Source: Prosthecobacter debontii
Lineage (GTDB): Bacteria > Verrucomicrobiota > Verrucomicrobiia > Chthoniobacterales > Chthoniobacteraceae
Direction: 5' to 3'
DNA length: 50,449 nucleotides
Assembly: GCA_945861385.1 (NCBI GenBank)
Contig: CAMAUI010000020.1
Span: 1-50,449 of the forward strand
Part shown: positions 1 through 8,660 of the stretch, piece by piece
Numbering within the stretch: the stretch's first letter is position 1
Layout of the letters: each line of letters opens with the position of its first letter
Program-made: the position numbers and the translations under genes
Notes under the pieces: generated by a model
Told to the model about the DNA's origin: nothing
The model's database searches: none
What the model saw: the letters and a program-made list of their open reading frames with translations, nothing else

Positions 1-1179
1 GGGCAAATCGCTGAGCAGCAGGGGCGCGTCGCGGAAGCACTCACCGCATTTCAAAGCGCGCGCGATATTCTGGTGGAACGGGCGGCATACACAACGAAGG
101 ATTCAGAAAGCATCCGCAAAGTGATCGCGGCGCACCAATACGTCGGAAACGTCCTGCGCATGGCCGGGCGCACCGCTGAAGCGCGTGCGGAGTATAAGGC
201 AGCGGAGGCGCAAGGATCGCTCCTGCCCGCGGCTGCATCAGCGAACTCGCGGTTTCTGCGAACACTTTCCATCACATACGAAAAACTGGGCGACATGGAT
301 GGCGATGAAGGCAGGTGGGATGAAGCTTTGAGGAATTATGGCATCCGGCAGAAACATCTGGATGACTTCGCCATGCGCGAACCGGACAACACCCGGCTTC
401 AGCGCGAACGTTCAGTGATCCAACTGCGGATCGGAGATGTGCATGACCGGCAGGGGAAGTATGCGCTGGCAATGCCGTGCTACGAAGCCGGTCTCGAGAT
501 CCGGCGCAGGCTGGCCACGCAAGACCCCACCAATTTGTTCTGGCAACTCGACCTCGCCATCGCGCACGAGCGCGTCGGCAGCGTGCATGAAAACGAGTTG
601 CGCCTCGATGATGCCATGAAGGCATACGCGGAGCGGCTTGCGATCCTCACCCGGCTCGCCAAGGTGGAGCCGGCAAGTCTTCGCTGGCAGCGAGAGTTAT
701 CGGTGAGCCACGGTTTGATAGGCGGCATCCTCGGCAAGCAGAACCGCTGGACGCAGGCCCGGGAGGCCTACGAACGCGGTGGAGTAATCGTCGAGAGACT
801 GGTGAAGGCCGACCCGGAAAATTTGATGTGGCTCGATGACCTTGCGCACGCCCGCGTCCTGATGGGAATAGCCTTTCAACATGAAGGCCGGCTGGAGGAT
901 GCGGTCGCGCAATTTGCAAGGGGAGTGGAACTGGCAAGGCAGGTGGCGGCGCGCGACGCGAACAATGCGCAGTCGCAGCAGGATCTCGCCGCGGCGATTT
1001 GCTATCATTCCAGCGCCCGCGTCGCGATGAAGCATCCCGATGGCAAAGCCATCGCTGGCGACTGCGAGGCCGGGATCGGCATTCTCGATTCTTTGGACCG
1101 GCGCTCTCCGCCGACGCCGGAGCGCGGGCAGATTCGCAGGGAACTGCGCGCAATTCTCGATCGCGCCGCAGCGCGGTAG
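1..1179 (+). CDS. TPR-repeat protein, 5' end outside the window
   Basis: The reading frame is open from the first base, so only the C-terminal 392 codons are visible. A GTG at 73 is in frame, but coding sequence with the same TPR character (GRVAEALTAFQSA) lies upstream of it, so it is not the start. The protein is a run of tetratricopeptide-like helical hairpins about 45-50 residues apart, with recurring G-x-(Y/W)-x-x-A and A-x-x-x-Y motifs (GKYALAMPCYEAGLEI, NRWTQAREAYERGG, GRLEDAVAQFARGVEL). There is no membrane segment or enzyme motif in the visible part. In Planctomycetes and Verrucomicrobia such repeats often form the C-terminal half of Ser/Thr kinases, and a kinase gene follows 99 bp downstream, so this may be the tail of a second kinase. 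That is inference. Confidence 0.8.
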   Translation, partial: GQIAEQQGRVAEALTAFQSARDILVERAAYTTKDSESIRKVIAAHQYVGNVLRMAGRTAEARAEYKAAEAQGSLLPAAASANSRFLRTLSITYEKLGDMDGDEGRWDEALRNYGIRQKHLDDFAMREPDNTRLQRERSVIQLRIGDVHDRQGKYALAMPCYEAGLEIRRRLATQDPTNLFWQLDLAIAHERVGSVHENELRLDDAMKAYAERLAILTRLAKVEPASLRWQRELSVSHGLIGGILGKQNRWTQAREAYERGGVIVERLVKADPENLMWLDDLAHARVLMGIAFQHEGRLEDAVAQFARGVELARQVAARDANNAQSQQDLAAAICYHSSARVAMKHPDGKAIAGDCEAGIGILDSLDRRSPPTPERGQIRRELRAILDRAAAR

Positions 1180-1278
1180 ATCACGCACCGCGGTACACGG
1201 CGCGTGTGTTTTTTCCCGCGTGGAAAATCGCTCGTCACCCGGCACCCCACCTTTTATCCAGCCTGCTCCGCTGGTCAC

Positions 1279-3870
1279 ATGGACGAAACCACGCTGCTGC
1301 TCGACAACTCAAACGGCTGCGCCGAGTGCGGAGCGCCGCTCCTTCCCGGCGGGTTGTGCCCTGCCTGCGCGCTCGCGCTGGCCGATGAAAGCAAGGCCGC
1401 GAACGATTCGCCGGAGGTCCCGGGATATCGCCTGATAGAGGAGGTCGGCCGGGGTGGGATGGGTGTTGTCTGGCTCGCCGAGCATGCGGGGACGCGGCGG
1501 CGCGTGGCGGTGAAGTTCCTGCATCCGTCGGGATTCGACCGCGAAGCCCACGCGCGTTTTCAGCGCGAGGTGCGGCTCGCTGCACGGCTCGATCACGAGG
1601 GAATCGCGCGCGTCTATGACGGTGGCGAGGCTGGGGGGCAGCCATTTTATGCGATGGAATATGTCGAGGGGGAATCGCTCTCGAACCATGTGCGCGCAAA
1701 AACTCCCGGCCTGCGCGGATGCGTGGCGCTCGTGCGCGAAGTGGCCGAGGCGGTGCAGCACGCGCATGCGCGGCTGATCATTCATCGCGACCTTAAGCCG
1801 TCGAACATCCGCATCGGTGCCGATGGTCATCCCCGAGTGCTCGATTTTGGGCTGGCGAAGGCGCTCGATGAGGCGGCTGAACTCTCGCAGACGGGGCAGC
1901 GGCTCGGCACTCCGCTCTACATGTCGCCAGAGCAGGCCGCAGGCGCGGATGCCGGCATGGCGACGGACGTGTACGCGCTTGCCGTGATCCTTTACGAGTT
2001 GCTCACGGGCCGGCTCCCGCATGGCGGAAGCGGCGGCACGGAGGCGGTTCTTCATCGCATCCTCCACGAAGAGCCGGTACGCCCGCGGCTGGCGAACACG
2101 GCGCTGGACTCCGACATCGAGATGCTGCTGCTCCGCGCGCTCGCCCGTGATCCGGCGCAGCGATACCGCAATGCGGGTGAATTTGCCGATGAACTCGCAC
2201 GCTGGCTTGCTGGCGAGCCGTTGCTGGCCGGGCGCGCGACGCCGTTTTACTTTGCGCAGAAATGGCTGCGCCGCCACTGGCTCGCCGCATCCGCCGCCGC
2301 GCTGGTTCTCATCGCCGCCGCGGGAGGCGCGGCGTTTTACGTATTCAATATCCGCGCCGAGCGCGACAAGGTGCGCAAGAGCGAGGCGGAAGCGCTCCGG
2401 TTGCTGGCGGAGACTTTCGCGCGCGGAGCCGAGGCGGCTGCGCAACGCGGGCAGTGGGGTGTCGCAATCGAGAATCTGGATCGCGCGCTCGCCGGCGGCC
2501 ATCCCGAGCAGATCGAGCTGCGGCTCCTGCGGGCGCGGGCACTGGAGGCCGCGTTGCGATCCACGGAGCTTCAGGCCGAGTTGCGTGCGCTCGCCGATGC
2601 GCCGATGACGCCCGGCCAGCGTACACGGTTGAAGTTGCTGCTCGCCGACAACATCTGGCTCACATCCGATGGTGGAACGCCGCAGAAAATGATCCTCGAG
2701 TGTCTCGCCGAAGGGTTGCCGCCGGTGGATGCCGCGTATGCGCGGGCTGCGATTGCCGAAACCGGCGGCGAAGCGATCAACCATGCGCGCGAGGTGCTGC
2801 GGCTGGATCCGTTCCATCACGGCGGGCGCTCGATGCTCTGCTGCTTGCTGGCATACGGCGGGCAAAGCGCGGAAGCGACCGAGCACGCGCGTATCGGCGA
2901 ACTCCTGTTTCCATCCGATGGGGGCTTCCCCGGTACGCATGCATGGATTCTCGCCTGCGCAGGCCGGATGGACGAAGCGATGAAACTCGCCGACGCCACG
3001 CCCGCCCTCGACAGGACTGCGCGCGAATCACTCAAGACGGCGTGCATGTCCGAGGAGATGTTTCGGACGGGGCTGCTCGATTTTGCCGACTTCGCGAAAA
3101 TGAAGGAGGTCACCGGAGCCCGCACGGCAATAATCATGCGGATGATGTCATCGCCAATCGCCAGGGCAGACGGCACCCGGCTCCTCGGCGCGATGCGCCT
3201 GCCGGCGTATCTCGGTGAATCGCGCGCCAAGGCGGCGGTGGCGCTGGTGAAGGCGTCCATGCTCAACACGAAGGAGGCGGTGGCCGATCTGCAAGCAGCC
3301 ATCGCACGGCATCGGGAGGCGAGTCTGTTTTTCATGCTCGGCCTCGTTCACGCGGCCGCGGACCAGTCTGTGGAGGCATCGGCGGCGTTTCAGGAAGCGG
3401 CGCGTCTCCCCGGCATCTATCCTGAGTTGCCGGCCCGTTCGCTTGCGGTTGCGGCGATGCTGGAGTCGGTGATCGCTGTCGAGGCGAAAACCGGCAAGGA
3501 TCAGTTTGATCCTGTCGCGATGCGAAGATCCGTGGATCTTTTCCGCGCAGCCCACCTGCGCGGCCCGCTGAAGGATATTGAGACGCACACCGGGTTTTTT
3601 CTATCGCTGCGACTGGGCGAGTTTGATCTCGCGCGCTCGATCCTCGCGGCGGCACCGGCGAATTTTCCGAAGCGCGCGGAATTCGGCATCATCGTCGAGC
3701 AGCGCGCCGGCAACCTTCCCCTGGCGCTCGCACGCGCCGATGCCGCCATCGCCGCGCATCCCGGTGACAAGGCACTGCGCGAACTGCGTGCAAAGGTTGT
3801 CGCAGGAGTGGACCCGGCCATCGGCGAACTTGAACGCTTGCGTGACACGGCGCTGCCGCGGTCACAGTAA
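1279..3870 (+). CDS. Transmembrane Ser/Thr protein kinase with zinc ribbon and TPR-like tail
   Basis: This is an 863-residue Hanks-type kinase. A CxxC-x9-CxxC zinc ribbon occupies residues 14-30. The kinase domain spans about 50-315: glycine loop GRGGMG, ATP-binding K79 in VAVKF, catalytic HRDLKPSN (D171), DFG at D189, and the GTPLYMSPEQA activation/P+1 segment. A single membrane helix follows at about 335-357, then about 500 residues of helical TPR-like repeats expected outside the membrane. I prefer the ATG at 1279 over the upstream in-frame GTG at 1204, because the added 25 residues lie in an intergenic-looking stretch and the zinc ribbon sits naturally near the new N terminus. An ECF sigma factor starts 6 bp downstream, so the kinase and sigma factor are probably co-transcribed and functionally paired. 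The substrate is not evident. Confidence 0.9.
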   Translation: MDETTLLLDNSNGCAECGAPLLPGGLCPACALALADESKAANDSPEVPGYRLIEEVGRGGMGVVWLAEHAGTRRRVAVKFLHPSGFDREAHARFQREVRLAARLDHEGIARVYDGGEAGGQPFYAMEYVEGESLSNHVRAKTPGLRGCVALVREVAEAVQHAHARLIIHRDLKPSNIRIGADGHPRVLDFGLAKALDEAAELSQTGQRLGTPLYMSPEQAAGADAGMATDVYALAVILYELLTGRLPHGGSGGTEAVLHRILHEEPVRPRLANTALDSDIEMLLLRALARDPAQRYRNAGEFADELARWLAGEPLLAGRATPFYFAQKWLRRHWLAASAAALVLIAAAGGAAFYVFNIRAERDKVRKSEAEALRLLAETFARGAEAAAQRGQWGVAIENLDRALAGGHPEQIELRLLRARALEAALRSTELQAELRALADAPMTPGQRTRLKLLLADNIWLTSDGGTPQKMILECLAEGLPPVDAAYARAAIAETGGEAINHAREVLRLDPFHHGGRSMLCCLLAYGGQSAEATEHARIGELLFPSDGGFPGTHAWILACAGRMDEAMKLADATPALDRTARESLKTACMSEEMFRTGLLDFADFAKMKEVTGARTAIIMRMMSSPIARADGTRLLGAMRLPAYLGESRAKAAVALVKASMLNTKEAVADLQAAIARHREASLFFMLGLVHAAADQSVEASAAFQEAARLPGIYPELPARSLAVAAMLESVIAVEAKTGKDQFDPVAMRRSVDLFRAAHLRGPLKDIETHTGFFLSLRLGEFDLARSILAAAPANFPKRAEFGIIVEQRAGNLPLALARADAAIAAHPGDKALRELRAKVVAGVDPAIGELERLRDTALPRSQ

Positions 3871-3876
3871 TGTCCG

Positions 3877-4611
3877 ATGAACCCGGGGCCCGAACAGAGC
3901 GATATTTTCAACTCCACACGCTGGAGCGTCGTCGCCGCGGCAAAGGCCGGTGACACGCTCGCTACGAAGGCGCTGAACGAATTGCTCCGCATCTACTGGC
4001 ATCCCGTCTATTGCTACGTCCGTCGCCGCGGGCACGACGCGCAGGACGCCGAGGACTTCGTGCAGGACTATTTCGCGTCGCTGCTGCGGCGGGGCTACAT
4101 CAGCGAGGCGGATCGGGCCAAGGGGCGCTTCCGCGCGTTTCTGCTCGCGGACTTGAAGCTCTTCCTCGCCAACGCCGCGCGCAAAGGCCGCGCGGAGAAG
4201 CGCGGTGGTGGAGTTGAGATCCTTTCTTTCGACGCGGAGGAGGCGGAGTTGCGGTTTGCGAGCGCGATGGTTGTGGAGGCGGAGCCGGATGAGTTTTTCG
4301 ACCGGCAGTGGGCGGCGGAGCTTTTCGAGTCGGCTCAGCGAAACCTCGCGGAAGATCAGGAAAAGAGCCTCGTCTTCGAGCACCTGGCAGGGCTGCTCGA
4401 CAAACCACCCGCCGAGGGGGTGCTCGCGGAGGTGGCGGCTGCGATTGGCTCGACAGATGGCGCAGTGAAAGTCGCGCTGCACCGGCTGCGCGTGCGTTTT
4501 GCGGAAATCCTGCGGGCCTTGGTGCGCGACACCGTCGCGGATCCGGCGGAGGCGGAGAGCGAATTGCGCTATCTTCTTTCCGTATGGTCGCGTAGCGGCG
4601 GCGCGCAGTGA
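3877..4611 (+). CDS. ECF-family RNA polymerase sigma factor
   Basis: This 244-residue protein starts with the TRWSVVAAAKAGD segment typical of the planctomycete/verrucomicrobial ECF sigma factors found beside Ser/Thr kinases. Region 2 contains YVRRRGHDAQDAEDFVQDYF (about residues 47-66), the core-binding and -10 recognition part. A C-terminal helix-turn-helix-like region 4 (AAIGSTDGAVKVALHRLRVR) would read the -35 element. A longer linker than in small ECFs separates the two. No anti-sigma factor gene is adjacent. The tight spacing to the kinase suggests control by phosphorylation, which is known for some kinase-linked ECF groups but is inferred here. Target promoters cannot be predicted from the window. 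Confidence 0.9.
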   Translation: MNPGPEQSDIFNSTRWSVVAAAKAGDTLATKALNELLRIYWHPVYCYVRRRGHDAQDAEDFVQDYFASLLRRGYISEADRAKGRFRAFLLADLKLFLANAARKGRAEKRGGGVEILSFDAEEAELRFASAMVVEAEPDEFFDRQWAAELFESAQRNLAEDQEKSLVFEHLAGLLDKPPAEGVLAEVAAAIGSTDGAVKVALHRLRVRFAEILRALVRDTVADPAEAESELRYLLSVWSRSGGAQ

Positions 4612-4841
4612 GTTGCGCCCGCGCGTAAGGCGGAAGGTGCCGCGAGCATGGCGGCGCGCAGGGTGGGAAGGCGCATGCGCACGGTCTATGCGCAACCGGG
4701 GATGTGCGCAATGCCGCTCCATTGATCGCGGTCTTTGCATGTCGGGGCCTTCGATTCGCAGTCTGCGTCACGATTCCATTTCAATAGCTCAAGCTCAGGA
4801 TAAGGCGTGACGATCAACCCGATCATATTTACGACGTACTC
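4612..4841 (+). promoter_or_regulatory. Intergenic region upstream of the phosphonate operon with repeated (A/G)TGCGCA motifs
   Basis: This 230-bp stretch separates the sigma factor gene from phnW and must hold any promoter for the phosphonate genes. It contains a perfect 10-bp palindrome, GCGCATGCGC (4671-4680). Three related heptamers follow one another: ATGCGCA at 4675 and 4688, and GTGCGCA at 4704. Their start-to-start spacing of 13 and 16 bp would suit a dimeric regulator. I see no convincing sigma-70 -35/-10 pair, no riboswitch-like fold and no clear Shine-Dalgarno before the phnW ATG. The operator role is only a guess. Confidence 0.3.
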
Positions 4842-5978
4842 ATGCTTGTCCCGAACACGAAGACCCTCGAGCCGGCACGCGACAAACTGCTGTTCACGCC
4901 CGGCCCGCTCACCACCAGCCTGCGCGTCAAGCAGGCCATGCTGCACGACGCCGGTTCGTGGCATTTCGAGTTCAATGCAGTGGTCGCGGGTGTGCGCGAG
5001 CGCCTGCTCGGGCTGGCTGGTATTTCCCGCGCATCGGGATGGGAGGTTGTTTTGATGCAGGGCAGCGGCACCTTCGGCGTGGAAGCCATTTTTCAGTCCT
5101 GTGTGCCGCCGCAGGGCAAAGTGGTTGCGCTGAGCAATGGCGCGTACGGCGAACGCATCGGCCAGATGCTGAAACACGCGCGCATCGAGCATGTGCTCCT
5201 GCGCACGCCCGAGGATACGCCGGGTGATTCCGCCGCGCTCGATCAATGCCTTGCGGCCAATCCCGACGTGACGCACGTTGCAGCGGTCCACTGCGAAACC
5301 ACCACCGGCATTCTGAATCCCATCGAAGCGCTGGGTCGCGTCGCCCGGAAGCACGGGAAGGTTTTCATCGTGGACGCCATGAGCAGCTTTGGCGGGATGC
5401 CGATTGATTTCGAGGGCTGCGGGATTGATTTCCTGGTTTCGTCGGCGAACAAATGCGCCGAAGGCGTGCCGGGATTTTCGTTTGTGTTTGCGCGGCGCGA
5501 GTTGCTGCTGGCGAGCGAAGGCTGGGCGCGCAGCCTGAGCCTCGATCTGCTGGGCCAGCTCCAGGGCTTCGAGAAAAACGGCCAGTTTCGTTACACGCCG
5601 CCCACGCACACGATCCTCGCGTTCGACCAGGCGCTGCGCGAACTCGAAGCCGAGGGCGGCATTGCCGCGCGCAGCGAGCGCTATCGTAAAAATCACGCGA
5701 CGCTGGTGACGGGTCTGGCGCGGCTCGGTATCCGGCCATTCCTCGATCCGAAGGTGCAGAGCCACATCATCACGGCGTTTCATTATCCGGACGAAAGCTT
5801 CGACTTTGGCCGCTTTTACCGGCAGCTCAGCGAGCGTGGCTTCATCATCTATCCCGGAAAACTCACCCAGGCGAACACGTTCCGGATTGGCAATATCGGC
5901 AGGCTCTTTCCGGCGGATCTGGAGCAGCTCGTCGGCGCGATCGGGGCCGTCCTCGCGGAAATGCGCGCGGGCAAATGA
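4842..5978 (+). CDS. phnW: 2-aminoethylphosphonate--pyruvate transaminase
   Basis: PhnW is a PLP enzyme that moves the amino group of 2-aminoethylphosphonate (AEP) to pyruvate, giving phosphonoacetaldehyde and alanine. The 378-residue length matches the family. Visible marks are LLFTPGPLTTS near the N terminus, QGSGTFGVEA (73-82), the CETTTG motif (151-156), D178 in VDAMSSFGG (PLP ring contact), and the Schiff-base lysine K204 in SSANKCAEGVPGF, a PhnW signature. The C terminus keeps the FRIGNIG motif of small-domain class V aminotransferases. It is the first gene of the operon, and its stop overlaps the phnA start by 4 bp (ATGA). PhnW is known to require a primary amine, so N-methylated AEPs would need demethylation first. 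That fits the downstream genes. Confidence 0.95.
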   Translation: MLVPNTKTLEPARDKLLFTPGPLTTSLRVKQAMLHDAGSWHFEFNAVVAGVRERLLGLAGISRASGWEVVLMQGSGTFGVEAIFQSCVPPQGKVVALSNGAYGERIGQMLKHARIEHVLLRTPEDTPGDSAALDQCLAANPDVTHVAAVHCETTTGILNPIEALGRVARKHGKVFIVDAMSSFGGMPIDFEGCGIDFLVSSANKCAEGVPGFSFVFARRELLLASEGWARSLSLDLLGQLQGFEKNGQFRYTPPTHTILAFDQALRELEAEGGIAARSERYRKNHATLVTGLARLGIRPFLDPKVQSHIITAFHYPDESFDFGRFYRQLSERGFIIYPGKLTQANTFRIGNIGRLFPADLEQLVGAIGAVLAEMRAGK

Positions 5979-7216
5979 CCACATTCACCGTCAACGGTCG
6001 CACCTACGCGCCGCCCGCCCGGCCGGTCGTCGCCATCTGTCTCGATGGCTCGGCGGATGAATATCTCGACGCAGCCCTCGCGCGCGGACTCATGCCGAAT
6101 CTTCAGCGGATGAGCGTGGCCGGCCACCGCGGATTCGCCCGCGGGCAGATGCCGAGTTTCACCAACGTGAACAACGCCTCGATCGTCACGGGCGTGCCGC
6201 CCAGCGTTCACGGCATTGGCGGGAATTTTTTCTACGACACGACCAGCGGCGAGGAAGTGATGATGAACTCGGCGAAATTCCTGCGCGCGGAAACGATATT
6301 CCCCGCCGCCCAGCGCGCCGGCCGGAAGGTCGCAGTCGTCACGGCGAAGGACAAACTCCGCGACATCTTCGCCAGCGGCCTGATCGGAACTGGCGGCATC
6401 GCCTTTTCGTCGGAGAAAGCAAACCAGGTCACCCGCGCGATCCACGGCATCGAGGACGTGGAAACGCTGGCCGGCCCGACGCCCGCCATCTACAGCGGCG
6501 CGGCGTCGCTCTATGTGCTGCACGCCGGCGTGAAGCTGCTGGAGAATGGCCGCGCGGATTTCCTCTACCTCAGCACGACCGATTTCATGCAGCACAAGTT
6601 CACACCCGAGGCACCCGAGGCGCTGGACTTCTATGCCGCGATTGATGCGCACCTCGACCGCTTGCTCGAACTCGGCGCACTCATCGGGCTGACAGCCGAT
6701 CACGGCATGAATGCCAAACAGCGCCCCGACGGCTCGCCCAACGTGATCTACCTCGAATCCACGCTGGTGAGCGAATTTGGCGCCGGCTTCCGGGTCATCC
6801 TTCCCATCACCGATCCCTATGTCGTGCATCACGGCGCGCTGGGTTCTTTCGCGCAGGTTCATTTGCCGCCGGGACGGGAATCGTTGCTGGCGGACGTCGT
6901 CACTTTTGTCCGCCAGTTGCCGGGCATCACCGAAGTCCTTGAGCAGGCCACCGCCGCACGCCTGATGGAACTGCCACGCGACCGCATGGGTGACCTCGTC
7001 GTGTGCTCGGGCCGCGACGTGGTGATCGGTCGCACGCCGGAGGGGCACGATTTGAAAGTGCTCGAAGGCGGGCTGCGCTCGCACGGCGGGCGCTACGAGG
7101 AAATGGTGCCTTTCGTTTTCAGCGCGCCGCTGACCGCGCAGTACGCCGCGCGCGCAAACGGCGATCCGCGCAATTTTGACCTGTTCGATTTCCTCTGCAA
7201 CGGAACGCGCCCATGA
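5975..7216 (+). CDS. phnA: Phosphonoacetate hydrolase
   Basis: PhnA cleaves the C-P bond of phosphonoacetate to acetate and phosphate. It is a two-zinc enzyme of the alkaline phosphatase superfamily, and this copy is 413 residues long. The catalytic set can be read directly and keeps the spacing I recall for the Sinorhizobium meliloti enzyme: D24 (AICLDG), nucleophile T63 (PSFTNVNN), D203 and H207 (STTDFMQHKF), D242-H243 (TADHGMN), and a C-terminal His in RSHGGRYEEMVPF. This distinguishes it from the unrelated zinc-ribbon protein also named PhnA in E. coli. Four-base ATGA overlaps join it to phnW upstream and phnY downstream, which implies translational coupling. It carries out the last step of the AEP route by releasing phosphate. 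Confidence 0.95.
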   Translation: MTTFTVNGRTYAPPARPVVAICLDGSADEYLDAALARGLMPNLQRMSVAGHRGFARGQMPSFTNVNNASIVTGVPPSVHGIGGNFFYDTTSGEEVMMNSAKFLRAETIFPAAQRAGRKVAVVTAKDKLRDIFASGLIGTGGIAFSSEKANQVTRAIHGIEDVETLAGPTPAIYSGAASLYVLHAGVKLLENGRADFLYLSTTDFMQHKFTPEAPEALDFYAAIDAHLDRLLELGALIGLTADHGMNAKQRPDGSPNVIYLESTLVSEFGAGFRVILPITDPYVVHHGALGSFAQVHLPPGRESLLADVVTFVRQLPGITEVLEQATAARLMELPRDRMGDLVVCSGRDVVIGRTPEGHDLKVLEGGLRSHGGRYEEMVPFVFSAPLTAQYAARANGDPRNFDLFDFLCNGTRP

Positions 7217-8625
7217 ACCTCGCCAGTCTCATCGCCGGAAAACCTGTCAGCGGCAAAGCGGCGCTCACCGTCCGCAGTCCGTATGACGGGGCGGTGGCGG
7301 GCACGGTCGTCATGGCCTCGCGCGCAGACACGGACGCGGCGGTGGCGGCGGCATGCGCTTTCCGGGAAACACCGAGCCGTTTTGAGCGCTCCGATATTCT
7401 GGAAAAAACCCGGACGGCACTGGAAGCCCGGCGCGAGGACTTCGCCCGCACGATCAGCCGCGAAGCTGGCCTCGCGCTGCGCGAGGGCCGCTACGAGGTG
7501 GGCCGCACGCTCGATGTGCTGCGGTTCGCCGCGATGGAGGCGCTGCGCGACGATGGCCAGATTTTTTCCGCCGACATCTCGGCGCAGGGCAAGGCACGGA
7601 AGATTTTCACCACGCGCGAGCCGCTGCGCTGCGCCGCCGCCATCACGCCGTTCAATCATCCGCTCAACCAGGTGGCGCACAAGGTCGGGCCTGCCATCGC
7701 CGCCGGCACGCCGCTGGTGTTGAAGCCGTCGGAGAAGACGCCGTTGGTCGCGCTCATGTTTGCGGAGCTGCTCTACGCCGCGGGACTGCCAGGACCGATG
7801 TTGAGCGTGCTGCTCGGGCCAACCGGCGACGTCGCTGAAACGCTGGTGCGGCATCCGGATGTGGAGACGCTGGCGTTCACAGGCAGCGTGGCGATTGGCA
7901 AACACATCGCCGCCACGGCCGGTTACAAGAAACTCGTCCTCGAACTCGGCGGCAACGATCCGCTCATCGTGCTTAACGACGCCGATCTCGACCTGGCCGT
8001 GACGCTCGCGGCGGAGGGCAGCTTCCGCAACTCGGGCCAGCGTTGCACGGCCGTGAAACGCATTCTGGTCGAGGATGGCATCGCCGCGGAGTTCACCTCG
8101 CGGCTCGTCGGGAAAACCCGCGAGTATGTTTGCGGCGACCCGCTGGACGAGGCGACGCGCGTGGGCACGGTGATTGACGAGGCAGCGGCGATGGCCCTGG
8201 AAACCGTGCTGCGCGAAGCGGTGGCCGCGGGCGCGAAAGTGCTGGTTGGCGGTGAACGGCGCGGCGCCTTGCTGTCGCCGGCCGTGATTGCCGATGTGCC
8301 GCGCGACTGCCGGATGGTGGTGTGCGAAAGCTTCGGCCCGCTCGCGCCGATCCTCACCGTGCGCGACCTCGATGATGCGCTGACGCTGGCGAACTCCACC
8401 GCCTACGGCCTGAGTTCCGGCGTCGTCACCACGAGCCTGCCCAGCGCGCTGAAGGCGATCAGGACGCTGCGCTGCGGGACGGTGAACATCAACGAAGTCC
8501 CCGGTTTTCGCGTCGAATGCAGCCCGTTCGGCGGCATCAAGGACAGCGGCCTCGGGATCAAGGAGGGCGTGATCGAGGCGATCAAGGCCTACAGCTACGT
8601 GAAGACTTTCAGCCTGCCTTGGTAG
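7213..8625 (+). CDS. phnY: Phosphonoacetaldehyde dehydrogenase
   Basis: This NAD(P)-dependent aldehyde dehydrogenase is 470 residues long and is expected to oxidise phosphonoacetaldehyde (the PhnW product) to phosphonoacetate (the PhnA substrate). Family marks are TPFNHPLNQVAHKVGPA (substrate/cofactor pocket), KPSEKTPL (NAD ribose contact), FTGSVAIG (Rossmann turn), general base E244 in LELGGNDP, and nucleophile C278 in NSGQRCTAVKR. The phn-type identity comes mainly from its place between phnA and the rest of the operon, with an ATGA overlap to phnA. By sequence alone it is an ALDH of the lactaldehyde/phosphonoacetaldehyde branch. It should not be confused with the 2-oxoglutarate dioxygenase that shares the name PhnY in PhnY/PhnZ systems. 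Confidence 0.9.
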   Translation: MNLASLIAGKPVSGKAALTVRSPYDGAVAGTVVMASRADTDAAVAAACAFRETPSRFERSDILEKTRTALEARREDFARTISREAGLALREGRYEVGRTLDVLRFAAMEALRDDGQIFSADISAQGKARKIFTTREPLRCAAAITPFNHPLNQVAHKVGPAIAAGTPLVLKPSEKTPLVALMFAELLYAAGLPGPMLSVLLGPTGDVAETLVRHPDVETLAFTGSVAIGKHIAATAGYKKLVLELGGNDPLIVLNDADLDLAVTLAAEGSFRNSGQRCTAVKRILVEDGIAAEFTSRLVGKTREYVCGDPLDEATRVGTVIDEAAAMALETVLREAVAAGAKVLVGGERRGALLSPAVIADVPRDCRMVVCESFGPLAPILTVRDLDDALTLANSTAYGLSSGVVTTSLPSALKAIRTLRCGTVNINEVPGFRVECSPFGGIKDSGLGIKEGVIEAIKAYSYVKTFSLPW

Positions 8626-8660
8626 CACGAGCGTCGCCGCGCGCTTCACTTCCCAGCGTC

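Noticed and set aside
1309..2940. A 543-codon open frame on the minus strand
   Set aside because: It is antisense to the Ser/Thr kinase gene, whose motifs are unambiguous; composition is Arg-rich without any domain.
5975..7216. phnA as a nucleotide pyrophosphatase or general alkaline phosphatase
   Set aside because: The Thr nucleophile, metal-ligand spacing and coupling to phnW and phnY match phosphonoacetate hydrolase.
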